From the NCBI GenBank assembly GCA_963677165.2, contig CAXXSX010000002.1:1302001-1366000 (forward strand): DNA of 64,000 bases, written 5' to 3'. The notes under the pieces are model-generated. The model was not told where the DNA came from. It did not search any database and was given only the letters and a program-made list of their open reading frames with translations. The stretch is from JAFGXT01 sp963677165 (lineage in GTDB: Bacteria > Verrucomicrobiota > Lentisphaeria > Victivallales > SZUA-371). Both the position numbers and the translations under genes were made by a program. Positions 32,879 through 42,933 of the stretch are shown here, piece by piece (the first letter of the stretch is position 1; each line of letters opens with the position of its first letter).

Positions 32879-35611
32879 TTATTTCAGGATCAGCAGTGAC
32901 CACACGCTGGAATTACTCCAGTTATCGTTACGGTTATTAGAATTGAGCTGGATGCGTGAATGCGATTTATCCAGGTCATCCTGAGCTAACTCCAGTGCGA
33001 GACGAACGCCTTTTTTCGGAGTTAAGCCGGGAAAATTCGCGAATGGAATAATTAATCTGGCCTCCCATCCCCTGGACTTCTTAACAAATTTATACTTGAC
33101 TCCAGTTAGTTTTTTCCCTTTGTGATTGGTGTCGCCGCATACAAATCCCGGTCTGCCGGACTTTGAATAGGGCGTGAACAAAACCTGATAGTCATTGTCC
33201 TTCAGAAATCCAGGGACGGCAGTATCCGGAGAAACGCTCAAATACAGTTCCATACCATCGCCTTTCCAGGTAAGAGTATCGTCCCATTTATTGTTACCGG
33301 GATCATTATCGGTAACGTTAATATCCAGGAAAAGCGCTTTTTCATTCCAGCCGATTTTAAATTCGGCGCTGGCGTCATCCGCAGGAACCATTGGTGATTT
33401 CATGACAAAGGACTTTCCTTTCAATTTGGTCTTCCCATCCAGAAAACCAGCTTCCGAGCTGACATATTCAGCTTCCCGGGAACTTCTTTTATAGATTTTG
33501 CTCCAGCGATTTCCGGTTCCTTTAATTACTTTGGATTTCAGTTCGTCACCGACTCCAACCAGATAAATCGGGTTATCGTTCAGGGTCAGAGATAACCGGT
33601 TTGCTTTGATCGCGACTTTTTTCTCGTTTCCAACAATATCAACTATTTTCAGACTGTCGCAAAACGGTCTCAGAAAAATCTTTTTTGTTATGCCGTCGGT
33701 ATACAGAATCAGGGTATTAATGCCGTCTTTTTCAAACAACATCGCCCCGATATCGGTTCCCAGCCACAAATCACCAATGTATTTAGAGCCTTCAAGCATC
33801 CGATTCAGATTGGCCCAGGCAATTAAAACCGGCTTGGGCTCTTTATTCTTACGCACAAAGCCAAAGAAATGTTCCTTTTCGTTTGCCCTGGTTTCCGGCT
33901 GTCCCATGCAGTACGGAATAATTGCCTTGATATCTTCCGCCAGCATAATGAGTCCGGCACGAGTCATATACTGAGCCTGATGTTCCTCACTGTTTGCCAT
34001 CGGACCTTCGGGAGGCGTCGGCCAGCCGAATTCCGTAACATACAGCGGCAGCTCTTTGCCTAAATATTTTTTCAAAGTATTCCGGTAAGCTTGAATCCTT
34101 TTACGGAGCTGAGCTGTTTCCGGGCTGGATTTGAAGTCAAAGCTGTATGGATGAATACTCAGCATATCCATATTTTTCAGTCCGCCGTCTTTGATCACTT
34201 TGACAAGATGCGCCATTGGACCGAGATTTGGACCTATAATCGAATTTGGTCTGACAGCCTTGATAGCTTCATAAGTCATCTGGCACAGTTCCGCAAATTC
34301 TTTTGTGGTCATCTTATCCCATGGTTCGTTCCAGACTTCAAAGATATGCTGATTTTTCGGCAGACACTCTATTTGTTCACGAATGTATTTGAAATACGGT
34401 TTTTTGAGCGGAACCGTCGTGGCACACCACTTGGTTCCTTTGGGACGTTTCCCGTAACGTTTTTCATCATAGCACCATGATGGAATGGTTTTAACTTCAA
34501 GTACGCTGTTAAACGGTCGATCTACAAGCCACTTTTTCGCCAGTCTTTTTGCGTTTATATAGGGTTGTTTGGGATAACGGTCAAGGTTCGGTCCGAACTG
34601 TAGCAAAGCTCTGATCCATTGTAATCCAAGCAGGCCAAAGGCATCAGCACCTTCACTGGAACCGAAACCTGTCTGAATGCCCATGCGGCAACCGGCCTGA
34701 ATAGCTTCTTCCGCGGTACGGTGGAACTTTTTGCATACCCCAAGGGACATTTTGCTTTTACCCTTGATGATTTTTCCGCTGTTTGCTTTTGCTTCTGCAT
34801 TGATTTCCAGTTCGTAATAACCCGGAGGCAGTTCCACAAATTCCAGAGAAACATTTTGACCGGATTTCACCGCGGACAGCTCTTTCTCCTCGATTACGTC
34901 TTTAAAATAATTATAAAGAACAGCTTTTACTTTAGCCGGTCCGCGGTTTGGGGTCTTAACCATCATCGGAATTACTACTTTCTCGCCAATGCCAAAGATA
35001 TTGGATGGATAATGACGTGTGGCGTTAATTACTACTGTTGACGGATCTGCAGCCGCTTTTTTTACTTTGTTGTATTCCGCTTTGGAGCCCAGTATCCGTA
35101 TTTCTCCGAAAGCCATCATAAAATGCTTTACATCCGCCTTCATGAAAATGTCGATCCGGACAAATCGTCCACTGCTTTTTTTCAGCTTGATTGGAATGGT
35201 AACGGAATTCTGTTTTTTCCGCTCCTTATGTTCAAAAGAACCGACTTCCATCAGCTTTGACTTGTCATTTCCGATAAAAACTTTTGCGTTAGTAAACCAC
35301 ATCTTGTCGTTATGTCCCCACATCCAGAGCAGATCAACTTCTGATGGAGAAACAGGTATCGGAAATTCAAACAGTATCGACATATTTCTTTTGATATTCC
35401 GCTGCCACTTCGTGGTAATCGCGGTTTTGCCTGAATTGTCGACCAGGAACTTTCCGGTTTTATCGCGATAGGCTTTATTTCCCATGTCATTGCCATTCTC
35501 ATCAAGATAGGTGTATTTAACTCCCGAAATCAACGATAAATTTTTTAGTGTTTCAGCTTGAACCATAAATCCGAGCAGGAAAATCCCTGTAAGGAGTAAG
35601 ATCTTTTTCAT
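32879..35611 (-). CDS. large secreted clan GH-A hydrolase with CBM9-like tail
   Basis: 910 residues, signal peptide MKKILLLTGIFLLGFMVQA. Domains: an N-terminal discoidin-like sandwich (about 20-180), a linker Ig-like region (200-290), a GH-A barrel (about 295-640) with acid/base E429 in FEVWNEPWDK and nucleophile E527 in LYVTEFGWPT, and a C-terminal CBM9/DOMON-like sandwich (about 720-910; EFKIGWNEKALFLDINVTDND). The barrel resembles GH39 and related families; the substrate is not clear. Last gene of the minus-strand set with the LacI regulator and a prepilin. Confidence 0.72.
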   Translation of the reverse strand: MKKILLLTGIFLLGFMVQAETLKNLSLISGVKYTYLDENGNDMGNKAYRDKTGKFLVDNSGKTAITTKWQRNIKRNMSILFEFPIPVSPSEVDLLWMWGHNDKMWFTNAKVFIGNDKSKLMEVGSFEHKERKKQNSVTIPIKLKKSSGRFVRIDIFMKADVKHFMMAFGEIRILGSKAEYNKVKKAAADPSTVVINATRHYPSNIFGIGEKVVIPMMVKTPNRGPAKVKAVLYNYFKDVIEEKELSAVKSGQNVSLEFVELPPGYYELEINAEAKANSGKIIKGKSKMSLGVCKKFHRTAEEAIQAGCRMGIQTGFGSSEGADAFGLLGLQWIRALLQFGPNLDRYPKQPYINAKRLAKKWLVDRPFNSVLEVKTIPSWCYDEKRYGKRPKGTKWCATTVPLKKPYFKYIREQIECLPKNQHIFEVWNEPWDKMTTKEFAELCQMTYEAIKAVRPNSIIGPNLGPMAHLVKVIKDGGLKNMDMLSIHPYSFDFKSSPETAQLRKRIQAYRNTLKKYLGKELPLYVTEFGWPTPPEGPMANSEEHQAQYMTRAGLIMLAEDIKAIIPYCMGQPETRANEKEHFFGFVRKNKEPKPVLIAWANLNRMLEGSKYIGDLWLGTDIGAMLFEKDGINTLILYTDGITKKIFLRPFCDSLKIVDIVGNEKKVAIKANRLSLTLNDNPIYLVGVGDELKSKVIKGTGNRWSKIYKRSSREAEYVSSEAGFLDGKTKLKGKSFVMKSPMVPADDASAEFKIGWNEKALFLDINVTDNDPGNNKWDDTLTWKGDGMELYLSVSPDTAVPGFLKDNDYQVLFTPYSKSGRPGFVCGDTNHKGKKLTGVKYKFVKKSRGWEARLIIPFANFPGLTPKKGVRLALELAQDDLDKSHSRIQLNSNNRNDNWSNSSVWSLLILK

Positions 35612-35660
35612 ATTATTCCTTTAAATAGTATTATATTCTGGTAGATATTTTTAGATGATA

Positions 35661-36386
35661 TTAAAGTCTTGATTCTTGTGTTGGAAATGAGTATTTTTCC
35701 ACGTCATGAATGGTAATACGGCTTGCGTGTCCATCGATATGAACCGCGTTAGCGCCACTATTTGGATGCCTTGTTCCAAGATATGAACTCATATTTAAAT
35801 TAGTCGTGTAATATCCTCCCCAAATGGGGCCGACATTATAAGTGGGAGACCCTCCCTGCATGTTTTTGCCGTCATATGCCATAACCGTCACTGTTGGTCT
35901 TTTGAAGCGTGACAAACGATAATATTTTGCCGCACTACCCATAACATAAGAAGGAGTACCATAAGCATTTAGATAATAATTTAAACTATTTCCCATGTCG
36001 GCTTGTTTTAATGAAGGACAATTGAAAATATTTTTCATTCCGCCAAAACCTGCTTTTTCCATTCCTACAAATTTTTCCGTACCGCATGGAGTTCCATAAT
36101 TATAATACGCGCCAGCCGGATCAACGGCTCCTGGAACTAAACCGGCCTGCAATAAGAAAAACGACCAGTTAAACCAATAGCCACTACTTGCGCATTTAGG
36201 AATTCTACCATCAAATGAGTTGGCATACATTGCAACCACCTGTCCAATGGACTTGGTATTTGATCTGCATTGAATTTCCTTGGCTTTGTCTCTTGCATTA
36301 TTTAATGCGGGTAATAACATTGATGCCAGAATTGCGATGATAGCGATAACCACCAGGAGTTCTATGAGTGTGAATCTTTTCTTCAT
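35661..36386 (-). CDS. prepilin-like protein with DGH tail motif
   Basis: 241 residues; MKKRFTLIELLVVIAIIAILASMLLP start and AVHIDGHASR near the end. The middle is rich in G, Y and N. It lies 49 bases upstream of the hydrolase gene and 42 bases downstream of the LacI gene, so the three are probably one operon. Confidence 0.85.
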   Translation of the reverse strand: MKKRFTLIELLVVIAIIAILASMLLPALNNARDKAKEIQCRSNTKSIGQVVAMYANSFDGRIPKCASSGYWFNWSFFLLQAGLVPGAVDPAGAYYNYGTPCGTEKFVGMEKAGFGGMKNIFNCPSLKQADMGNSLNYYLNAYGTPSYVMGSAAKYYRLSRFKRPTVTVMAYDGKNMQGGSPTYNVGPIWGGYYTTNLNMSSYLGTRHPNSGANAVHIDGHASRITIHDVEKYSFPTQESRL

Positions 36387-36428
36387 TTTTCTTCTCCATT
36401 TCGTTAATATTATATTGCTAATTAAGTA

Positions 36429-37436
36429 CTATTCAAAACATGCTTTCATGGGAACTGTGATTCGATGTGGAGTGTCGTCCGGATTATTCATTAATTCTAT
36501 TAATCTTGATAAACCCTTTTTGCCCAGTTCGTATGGAGGAACCATCACGCATGGAATATCGGTATCTGCCGGACGGTGTTTGAACGATACGATACTGATA
36601 TCTTCAGGCACTTTTAAACCATTAAGATTAAGCAGGGTTTTTACTGCTTTGGCGGCATCATAAAAACTGATTACCAGCGCGGAAGGCAAATTGCCGAGTT
36701 TGATCAGGTTATGAATCATTTCAATAAATGAGGATATATCTGTTGATTCAACAATATGAATATCCTCTTCCGCAATTGTCCGCTTATGGCGCATCATTTC
36801 CAGTTCAAATCCAGTCATCCGGAACGAATCGAGTTTCGACATAATAAAACCAATGCGTTGGTGTCCATTTGAGAGCAGGTAACGGCAGGTTGTTACGCTT
36901 CCTTCAAGGTTATTGGTAGTAACGATATTACTTCGGTCGTCTTCATAGTCATCACCGGAAATAATTACATATTTAATCTTTTTTTCCCGCAATGAACTGG
37001 TCAGCTTTTCCGAAGGATATCCCAGCAGCAGTATACCGGCAGCACGTTCGGGTGAAATCCCGCCGGCATTCAGGCTTTCCGCATTTGACGGCAGTGTCGT
37101 CATCACCAGTTCGATATTGTTTTTTGAAGCGACACTCTGCACGCCGGATACCAACTCACTGAAAAAATCCATTCCGAGCGGATTCGTCTGTTCCGGCAGC
37201 GGACACATTACTAGTCCAATAGTAGTCTGGAGTTTTACCGCAGAAGCTTCACTCAACGCGACATGCTTGTAACCCAGTTCACGTACCGCTTCCATGACAA
37301 CATTTTTCGTTTTTTTGTTGATGCGGGGATGATTACTTAGAACCCGCGACACCGTTGCCTGTGAGACACCCACACGCTGGGCTATGTCGGTCATGGTGAT
37401 ATTATTGATTTTTCCGTTATACATGGCTTTCAACAT
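36429..37436 (-). CDS. LacI-family transcription regulator
   Basis: 335 residues. A classical LacI head (MTDIAQRVGVSQATVSRVLSNHPRINKKTKNVVMEAVRELGYK) and hinge, then the two-lobed sugar-binding sensor. Unlike the other regulators here the head is LacI rather than GntR. It precedes the prepilin and GH-A genes on the minus strand and is divergent from another prepilin-GH3 set, so it may control both. Confidence 0.9.
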   Translation of the reverse strand: MLKAMYNGKINNITMTDIAQRVGVSQATVSRVLSNHPRINKKTKNVVMEAVRELGYKHVALSEASAVKLQTTIGLVMCPLPEQTNPLGMDFFSELVSGVQSVASKNNIELVMTTLPSNAESLNAGGISPERAAGILLLGYPSEKLTSSLREKKIKYVIISGDDYEDDRSNIVTTNNLEGSVTTCRYLLSNGHQRIGFIMSKLDSFRMTGFELEMMRHKRTIAEEDIHIVESTDISSFIEMIHNLIKLGNLPSALVISFYDAAKAVKTLLNLNGLKVPEDISIVSFKHRPADTDIPCVMVPPYELGKKGLSRLIELMNNPDDTPHRITVPMKACFE

Positions 37437-37454
37437 CTCTATGGGTTGTTCTTT

Positions 37455-37474
37455 CTTTTATATCGATTATAAAG
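37455..37474. promoter_or_regulatory. candidate LacI-type operator
   Basis: CTTTTATATCGATTATAAAG is a 14/20 palindrome centred on CG, the form LacI-family sites take. It lies 19 bases ahead of the lacI-type gene start. The rest of 37475-37841 is AT-rich, with a TATAAT near 37716 and no gene. Confidence 0.4.
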
Positions 37475-37841
37475 CATCAATTAATTTAATGCAATATTAT
37501 TATTGAATATTCTTGAAATATCATGCACTTTTTATGTATAATTATGCGCAAATAGCCTGACCAGAGTTTGTTTTCTCAGCAAATAATCTGCGTTTATAGT
37601 GCTTTGTTATGGAGAAGTGAAGTTAAAAGTTTTGATTCGAATATTTACGTGCAAGGGCATAAAATCATATGTTTTTGGTAATTTTTTCTATTTATTCATA
37701 AAGTTTTTCATAATATAATATATGTCATACCAAAAAAAAGGAGCATTTTGAAGGTATAGAAGAGGCTCAAAAGGATGTTAAAATACAAAGTTTTTTGAGA
37801 GGCTTTATAATATCAACATTAACACAAAAGAGGATTTTCAT

Positions 37842-38630
37842 ATGAGAAAAAATCATCAATCATATCAACTAAAATCATTCACTTTAATAGAGCTTCTGGT
37901 TGTTATCGCTATTATTGCGATTTTGGCGGGAATGCTGTTACCGGCGTTAAATAATGCCCGGGATCAGGCTCGGTCCATTTCATGTGTGAATAATCTGAAA
38001 CAATATTCGTTAGGTGTGGCACAATATTTAAATGACAGTAATGGATTTTTTCCTTATGGAAATGACTGTTATGGTGGTGACAATAATGGTATAAATTATA
38101 TTGCCAACACTATAGCCCGGGGGAAATATGTTGGCATACAAAGTCTGCCATGTCCAGCCACTGCAGGAAATTCAACCAATGCGGCTACTCATATCCGGGA
38201 CTTTTCAACAATAAATGAAATGCTCAGTCGCGACTATCAGGCTTCCGACCATGATATTATTCGTGTCTGGGGACGTTTTCAAGAATATGGATTCAATGTT
38301 GCATTGGTAAAAAATTATGCCGGAACTACAAGCGCCCCCTGGAGAACCGCAAAAATCAACCGGGTACGCAACACTTCGCTGGTAATGATTGGAGATACCC
38401 GTTATAATCATAGTTATTATAATACCCCCGGTAATTATTTAGGATTTTATTGCTTTGAGTCAACGATAAAAAATAACTATGGTCATCTTGTTGGTCGTCA
38501 TGTCAACGGAAAAAAATGTAATTATGCGGCGGTCGATGGACACGTTGAAACTGTGGTGTCAAAGGAGCCCTACTTTGCAGGAGCACAGAGCATCTGCGAC
38601 CAGTTGGAAGGAAATCTGGAACTTGACTAA
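37842..38630 (+). CDS. prepilin-like protein with DGH tail motif
   Basis: 262 residues. SFTLIELLVVIAIIAILAGMLLP start, YAAVDGHVET near the end, and a middle with paired cysteines (CVNNLK, CYGG, CPA). It is divergent from the LacI gene and is followed after 96 bases, with a strong hairpin between, by the GH3 gene. Confidence 0.85.
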   Translation: MRKNHQSYQLKSFTLIELLVVIAIIAILAGMLLPALNNARDQARSISCVNNLKQYSLGVAQYLNDSNGFFPYGNDCYGGDNNGINYIANTIARGKYVGIQSLPCPATAGNSTNAATHIRDFSTINEMLSRDYQASDHDIIRVWGRFQEYGFNVALVKNYAGTTSAPWRTAKINRVRNTSLVMIGDTRYNHSYYNTPGNYLGFYCFESTIKNNYGHLVGRHVNGKKCNYAAVDGHVETVVSKEPYFAGAQSICDQLEGNLELD

Positions 38631-38664
38631 ATACTGAAAAATTAGCATCTATAGAATCTGGTTG

Positions 38665-38693
38665 ACGACAGGTAAAAATATTTTACCTGTCGT
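38665..38693 (+). terminator. perfect 13-bp hairpin between prepilin and GH3 genes
   Basis: ACGACAGGTAAAA pairs with TTTTACCTGTCGT around an ATA loop. The bases after it are TACTATATAT, not a T tract, so termination would be weak; it may set the ratio of the two products or be a protein site. Confidence 0.55.
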
Positions 38694-38726
38694 TACTATA
38701 TATAAAAATGTATTGGAATTAAAACA

Positions 38727-41390
38727 ATGATTAATCGTGAATGTCAGTTTATGGAGCATGCCAGCTTGTCGCGTGAAGTTGCCGCGGCAGGTATGGTTTT
38801 ACTGAAAAATGAGAATCAGATACTACCCTTGCGAAAAAAGCGCATAGCGGTATTTGGGAAAGGACAGCTTGACTATTATCAGGGGGGAACCGGGTCTGCC
38901 AGGGTTGACTCTGCCTATTGTGTTGATTTCTGGTCCGGCCTTGAAGAAAAAGCGGCAGAGGAAAAATTAATACTGGATGAAGACTGCCGAAGTAAATATA
39001 TCGCCAATGAAGACTATTTGCCGTCTGTTTATGAAATGCGCGAATTTGCGGTACGAAACGATGTCGCGCTTCTGGTCATTTCCCGAAATGCCGGCGAAGG
39101 CAGTGACCGTCAGGATGTTTCAGGAGACTGGCAATTAGCTGAAACGGAAAGTGCATTGATTGATCAACTGAAGCAATCCGGTTTTCAGGATATCGTATTG
39201 ATCATCAATGCCGGAGGTCTTATTGAGTTGGAATGGGCCGCCGATAATTCGCAGATAACAGCAATCCTTTATACCTGGCAGCCTGGAATGGAAGGAGGAG
39301 CCGCCACCGCTGATATTTTGTGCGGCGACATCAATCCTTCCGGGCGTTTGACCGATACTATTGCCCGAAAATATATGGACTATCCAAGTTCCGGAAACTT
39401 TGATCGCAGTCCGCTGCTTGTTCCTTATGAAGAGGATATCTTTGTGGGCTATCGTTATTTTTCCACTATTCCAGGCGCGACCGAAAAAGTTTTATATCCG
39501 TTTGGATTTGGACTTTCCTACACCACATTCTCGATTGACAAGCTTGAGTTTAATTGTGATGATTCCATTATTACGGTTTCATGCCGGATTACGAATACCG
39601 GCGACTATGCCGGACGCGAAGTGATCCAACTGTACTCATCTCAGACGAACGGATTACTTGAACATCCCGAACTGGAATTACGCGATTATTATAAAACCCC
39701 GTTACTGCATCCGCAGGAAAGCTGCAGCATAACGCTGACACTGGCAATTACTGATCTTGTTTCATTTGATGATACCGGACTTTCCGGCGAACCGGGCAGT
39801 TGGATCATTGATAACGGAACTTATCATTTTGCCTTGGGTAAAAATGTACAGGATATTGTTCCGGCGGGTAGTATAATACGCGAAAATGTCGAAGTATTAT
39901 CCATTCCCGGTCTGAAACTAACCGGAGGGCTCGCCCACAAACTTCAGGCCGACGGCTCCTGTTCCAATACCGGGCTCAAATATCCCGAGCCTGCCGGAAT
40001 AAAAAAACAGGAATATACTTATGAGGAACAGTTTGATCCGGAACATCCGATCCTGTTGAGTCAGGTTGCCTCCGGGGAAGTCACTCTTGATGAATTTATG
40101 GAGCAATTGAGTCGGCGTCAACTGGTGGAATTATGTCAGGCGCAGCCACCGGCATTCCCACTCGGAACCGCGGGAATCGGCAATATGCCGTTGCTGGGAG
40201 TACCGAACCCTCAGACTGCCGACGGACCGGCCGGATTGCGAAAATCAGTTCCTACAACCTGTTTCCCATGCGCTACACTGCTGGCATGTTCCTTTGATCC
40301 GGAGTTGCTGGAGAGAGTCGGCAAGGCACTGGGATATGAAGGGATTGCTACCGGAGTGGATATTCTGCTTGCTCCCGGACTGAATATTCATCGTAATCCG
40401 TTATGCGGTCGAAACTTTGAATACTATTCCGAAGATCCCCTGCTATCGGGCAAATGTGCTGCCGCCATTGTCCGGGGAATCCAGAGCGAAGGCTTAGGAG
40501 CAACGATTAAACATTTTACCTGTAATAATCGTGAATGGATGCGAATGGAAGCAAACAGCATTGTTTCCGAGCGGGCTTTACGGGAAATTTATCTAAAGGG
40601 ATTTGAAATTGCCGTAAAAGAGAGTTCCCCCTGGTGCATAATGAGTTCCTATAACCTGCTTAACGGCGTTCGAACCAGTTGTAACTATAATTTGCTGACT
40701 GGGATTTTGCGGGATGAATGGGGCTTCAACGGAGTCGTTATGACGGACTGGCGCAATCCATCTCATTTATGGCGCGAAATCTCTGCGGGTAATGATATAA
40801 AAATGCCTTTTGGTTATCCGGAAGAAATTGACAGCGTTGAATTTTTGGCGGAACGGAACGTTGTGTCTCGTCCGCAGTTATGGCAAAGCGCCCGACGGGT
40901 ATTGGAACTGGTAATGAAAACCCATCGCTTTAAACAGCAGGACTTTGGTTTTTGTCATACCATCAGCAGCAATCGACCAACCCATATTAAGGCCATGGAA
41001 TCAACTGCGATTTCCGCTACCTGGACAAAATGTGAGACTTGCCAGGACCACGACGGCGGAATGAATCATTGTAAATTTGGCCTGGATCAACGCGGCAATG
41101 ATTGTTATCTGATCTATCTGGTCGATGTTGAACGGTCCGGAGATTTTGCGTTTTCGGTTCGTTTTGCCACTGCGTTGGAAAATATTAAACTTGAACTTAC
41201 GGTTGATGACGATTCGTGTTGTATCATTGAGGCTCCATCCACCGGCGACTGGCAGCAATGGCAGACGACAGAAACGGCAATCGTATCTCTTCCAGCTGGA
41301 AGACACGTGTTCAAGCTTTATGTCCGTAACGGAATCTCCAGGGAAGGCGTCAATATTAACTATTTTGATTTCCAACCCAGTGAGATATGA
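38727..41390 (+). CDS. GH3 beta-glucosidase with swapped domain order and C-terminal CBM
   Basis: 887 residues, no signal peptide. The usual second GH3 domain comes first (about 10-260; LLKNENQILPL, NAGEGSDRQD with acid/base E124), then the fibronectin-III-like domain (270-370), and the barrel last (about 455-745) with nucleophile D674 in VMTDW and the KHFTCN motif. This inverted order is known from Ruminococcus albus and Butyrivibrio enzymes. A further sandwich at about 755-887 resembles CBM6/35. Cytoplasmic beta-glucoside or related activity is likely. Confidence 0.88.
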   Translation: MINRECQFMEHASLSREVAAAGMVLLKNENQILPLRKKRIAVFGKGQLDYYQGGTGSARVDSAYCVDFWSGLEEKAAEEKLILDEDCRSKYIANEDYLPSVYEMREFAVRNDVALLVISRNAGEGSDRQDVSGDWQLAETESALIDQLKQSGFQDIVLIINAGGLIELEWAADNSQITAILYTWQPGMEGGAATADILCGDINPSGRLTDTIARKYMDYPSSGNFDRSPLLVPYEEDIFVGYRYFSTIPGATEKVLYPFGFGLSYTTFSIDKLEFNCDDSIITVSCRITNTGDYAGREVIQLYSSQTNGLLEHPELELRDYYKTPLLHPQESCSITLTLAITDLVSFDDTGLSGEPGSWIIDNGTYHFALGKNVQDIVPAGSIIRENVEVLSIPGLKLTGGLAHKLQADGSCSNTGLKYPEPAGIKKQEYTYEEQFDPEHPILLSQVASGEVTLDEFMEQLSRRQLVELCQAQPPAFPLGTAGIGNMPLLGVPNPQTADGPAGLRKSVPTTCFPCATLLACSFDPELLERVGKALGYEGIATGVDILLAPGLNIHRNPLCGRNFEYYSEDPLLSGKCAAAIVRGIQSEGLGATIKHFTCNNREWMRMEANSIVSERALREIYLKGFEIAVKESSPWCIMSSYNLLNGVRTSCNYNLLTGILRDEWGFNGVVMTDWRNPSHLWREISAGNDIKMPFGYPEEIDSVEFLAERNVVSRPQLWQSARRVLELVMKTHRFKQQDFGFCHTISSNRPTHIKAMESTAISATWTKCETCQDHDGGMNHCKFGLDQRGNDCYLIYLVDVERSGDFAFSVRFATALENIKLELTVDDDSCCIIEAPSTGDWQQWQTTETAIVSLPAGRHVFKLYVRNGISREGVNINYFDFQPSEI

Positions 41391-41407
41391 TACGAACTAT
41401 GATTTTC

Positions 41408-41472
41408 ATGCTTCCGTAGGGAGCGAAGCGACTGGAGTTTGAAGCATTACTAACGCCGTCCGTCGTACGGAC
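41408..41472 (-). terminator. two-hairpin repeat at the 3' end of dinB
   Basis: ATGCTTC/GAAGCAT (41408, 41441) then GTCCGTCGTACGGAC (41458-41472), touching the dinB stop codon. Near-identical to 23498-23558. It lies between convergent genes and could end both transcripts. Confidence 0.55.
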
Positions 41473-42573
41473 CTAGAAGGGGAATTCAAGTTGGATCGGA
41501 CCGTATTCTTCTTCGGGAAATCCGGTTATGGTTATTCCGAGTAGACGTACCTTTCTGGTTCCGGCTTCGGTTTTTGCCAGAAGCTCTTCGGCATGAGGCA
41601 TCATTTCGGCGGCAGTGGAAATATTGCGGTTAAGCGTACGGCTCCGGGTAACGGACTGGAAATCCTCATACTTGAGCTTAACTACTACGGTACGACCTTC
41701 CAGTTTCAGCCGCTTGAGAGTTGCCTCGACTTCTTCTGCCAGCTCGCCGATGATCTCCAGCATCTTTGTTCGGTCGGTAATATCCTCCGACAATGTGGTT
41801 TCGCGTCCGACCGACTTTCTTTCGCGGGACGGGTCCACCGGACGACTGTCCACGGCGTGCGCGATCTCATAGTAATACGAACCGTTTTTGCCAAACCGGC
41901 GTAGCAGTTCATCAAGCGGATAATTTTTCAGGTCGGCTCCTGTTTTAATGCCGAGGTTCTGCATTTTTTGAGCAGTAACTTTGCCGATGCCGTAAAACCT
42001 GCCGATTGGCAGCGTATCGATAAACGCCGACGCTTCCCAAGGCGGAATTACCTTGATTCCGTCGGGTTTATTAACGTCCGATGCGACTTTTGCCAGAAAC
42101 TTATTGAACGACACTCCGGCGGATGCGGTAAGTCCGGTACGCTGCCTGATTTCGTAACGAATCCACTGCGCGATAATTGTAGCCGATGGCATATTCTTTT
42201 TATTAACGGTCACATCAAGGTACGCTTCATCCAGCGACAATGGCTCGATCAGGTCGGTATATTCCATGAAAATCTCACGAATTCGCGCCGATTCGTGCTT
42301 GTATACTTCCATGTGCGGAGGAATAAAAATACCATCGGGACACATCCGCCTGGCCTTGCTGGATGCCAACGCCGAATGCACGCCGTACTTGCGCGCCTCA
42401 TAGGAACAGGTACACACCACGCCGCGTGAATCCGGACTGCCTCCGACAATTACGGGTTTGCCCCGTAATCGCGGATTGTCGCGCTGTTCGATCGAAGCGT
42501 AAAACGCGTCCATATCGATATGAATGATTTTCCTGACACCTGTTGCTCTACTCAAAAAATTCTCCGTTGCCAT
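41473..42573 (-). CDS. dinB: DNA polymerase IV
   Basis: 366 residues from ATG 42573, a Y-family translesion polymerase. The N-terminal IIHIDMDAFYASIEQRDNP and the SLDEAYLDVT motif hold the catalytic acidic residues, with the GRP-like GGSPDSRGVVCTCSYEARKYGVHSAL between; a helix-hairpin-helix and the little-finger domain (SVGRETTLSEDI...) follow. ATG 42573 is preferred over the longer frame to 42645, which would overlap the antitoxin gene; there is no clear ribosome site. Confidence 0.93.
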   Translation of the reverse strand: MATENFLSRATGVRKIIHIDMDAFYASIEQRDNPRLRGKPVIVGGSPDSRGVVCTCSYEARKYGVHSALASSKARRMCPDGIFIPPHMEVYKHESARIREIFMEYTDLIEPLSLDEAYLDVTVNKKNMPSATIIAQWIRYEIRQRTGLTASAGVSFNKFLAKVASDVNKPDGIKVIPPWEASAFIDTLPIGRFYGIGKVTAQKMQNLGIKTGADLKNYPLDELLRRFGKNGSYYYEIAHAVDSRPVDPSRERKSVGRETTLSEDITDRTKMLEIIGELAEEVEATLKRLKLEGRTVVVKLKYEDFQSVTRSRTLNRNISTAAEMMPHAEELLAKTEAGTRKVRLLGITITGFPEEEYGPIQLEFPF

Positions 42574-42623
42574 TTTTTTATAATATACGACAACGGATTC
42601 AGATAGTCCAGAGTAGTCAAAAA

Positions 42624-42923
42624 TTAAGCAGAAACAAGTTCGCAAGGATGTATGGATTCGAGTTCTTTTTCAAGCTTGTAACGTGTGACTCTCATATCAT
42701 AATGACTCTGGAGATTCAGCCAGAATTCATTTGACATACCAAAGTATTTTGATAATCTCAGTGCGGTATCAGCCGTAATCGAGCGTTTCCCATGTACAAT
42801 TTCATTAATTCTGCGAGGGGGGACATGAATTGCAATGGCAAGTTGATTCTGGCTCAATTCGAGCGGTTTAAGAAATTCTTCCAGCAGGATTTCTCCGGGA
42901 TGTATGATAATTCTTTCACTCAT
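42624..42923 (-). CDS. higA: HigA-type antitoxin
   Basis: 99 residues. HPGEILLEEFLKPLELSQNQLAIAIHVPPRRINEIVHGKRSITADTALRLSKYFGMSNEFWLNLQ is the standard HigA/VapI helix-turn-helix core. It binds and neutralises the HigB toxin and represses the operon. It starts 10 bases after the toxin gene, with AGGAGG upstream. Confidence 0.93.
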   Translation of the reverse strand: MSERIIIHPGEILLEEFLKPLELSQNQLAIAIHVPPRRINEIVHGKRSITADTALRLSKYFGMSNEFWLNLQSHYDMRVTRYKLEKELESIHPCELVSA

Positions 42924-42933
42924 AATTTACCTC

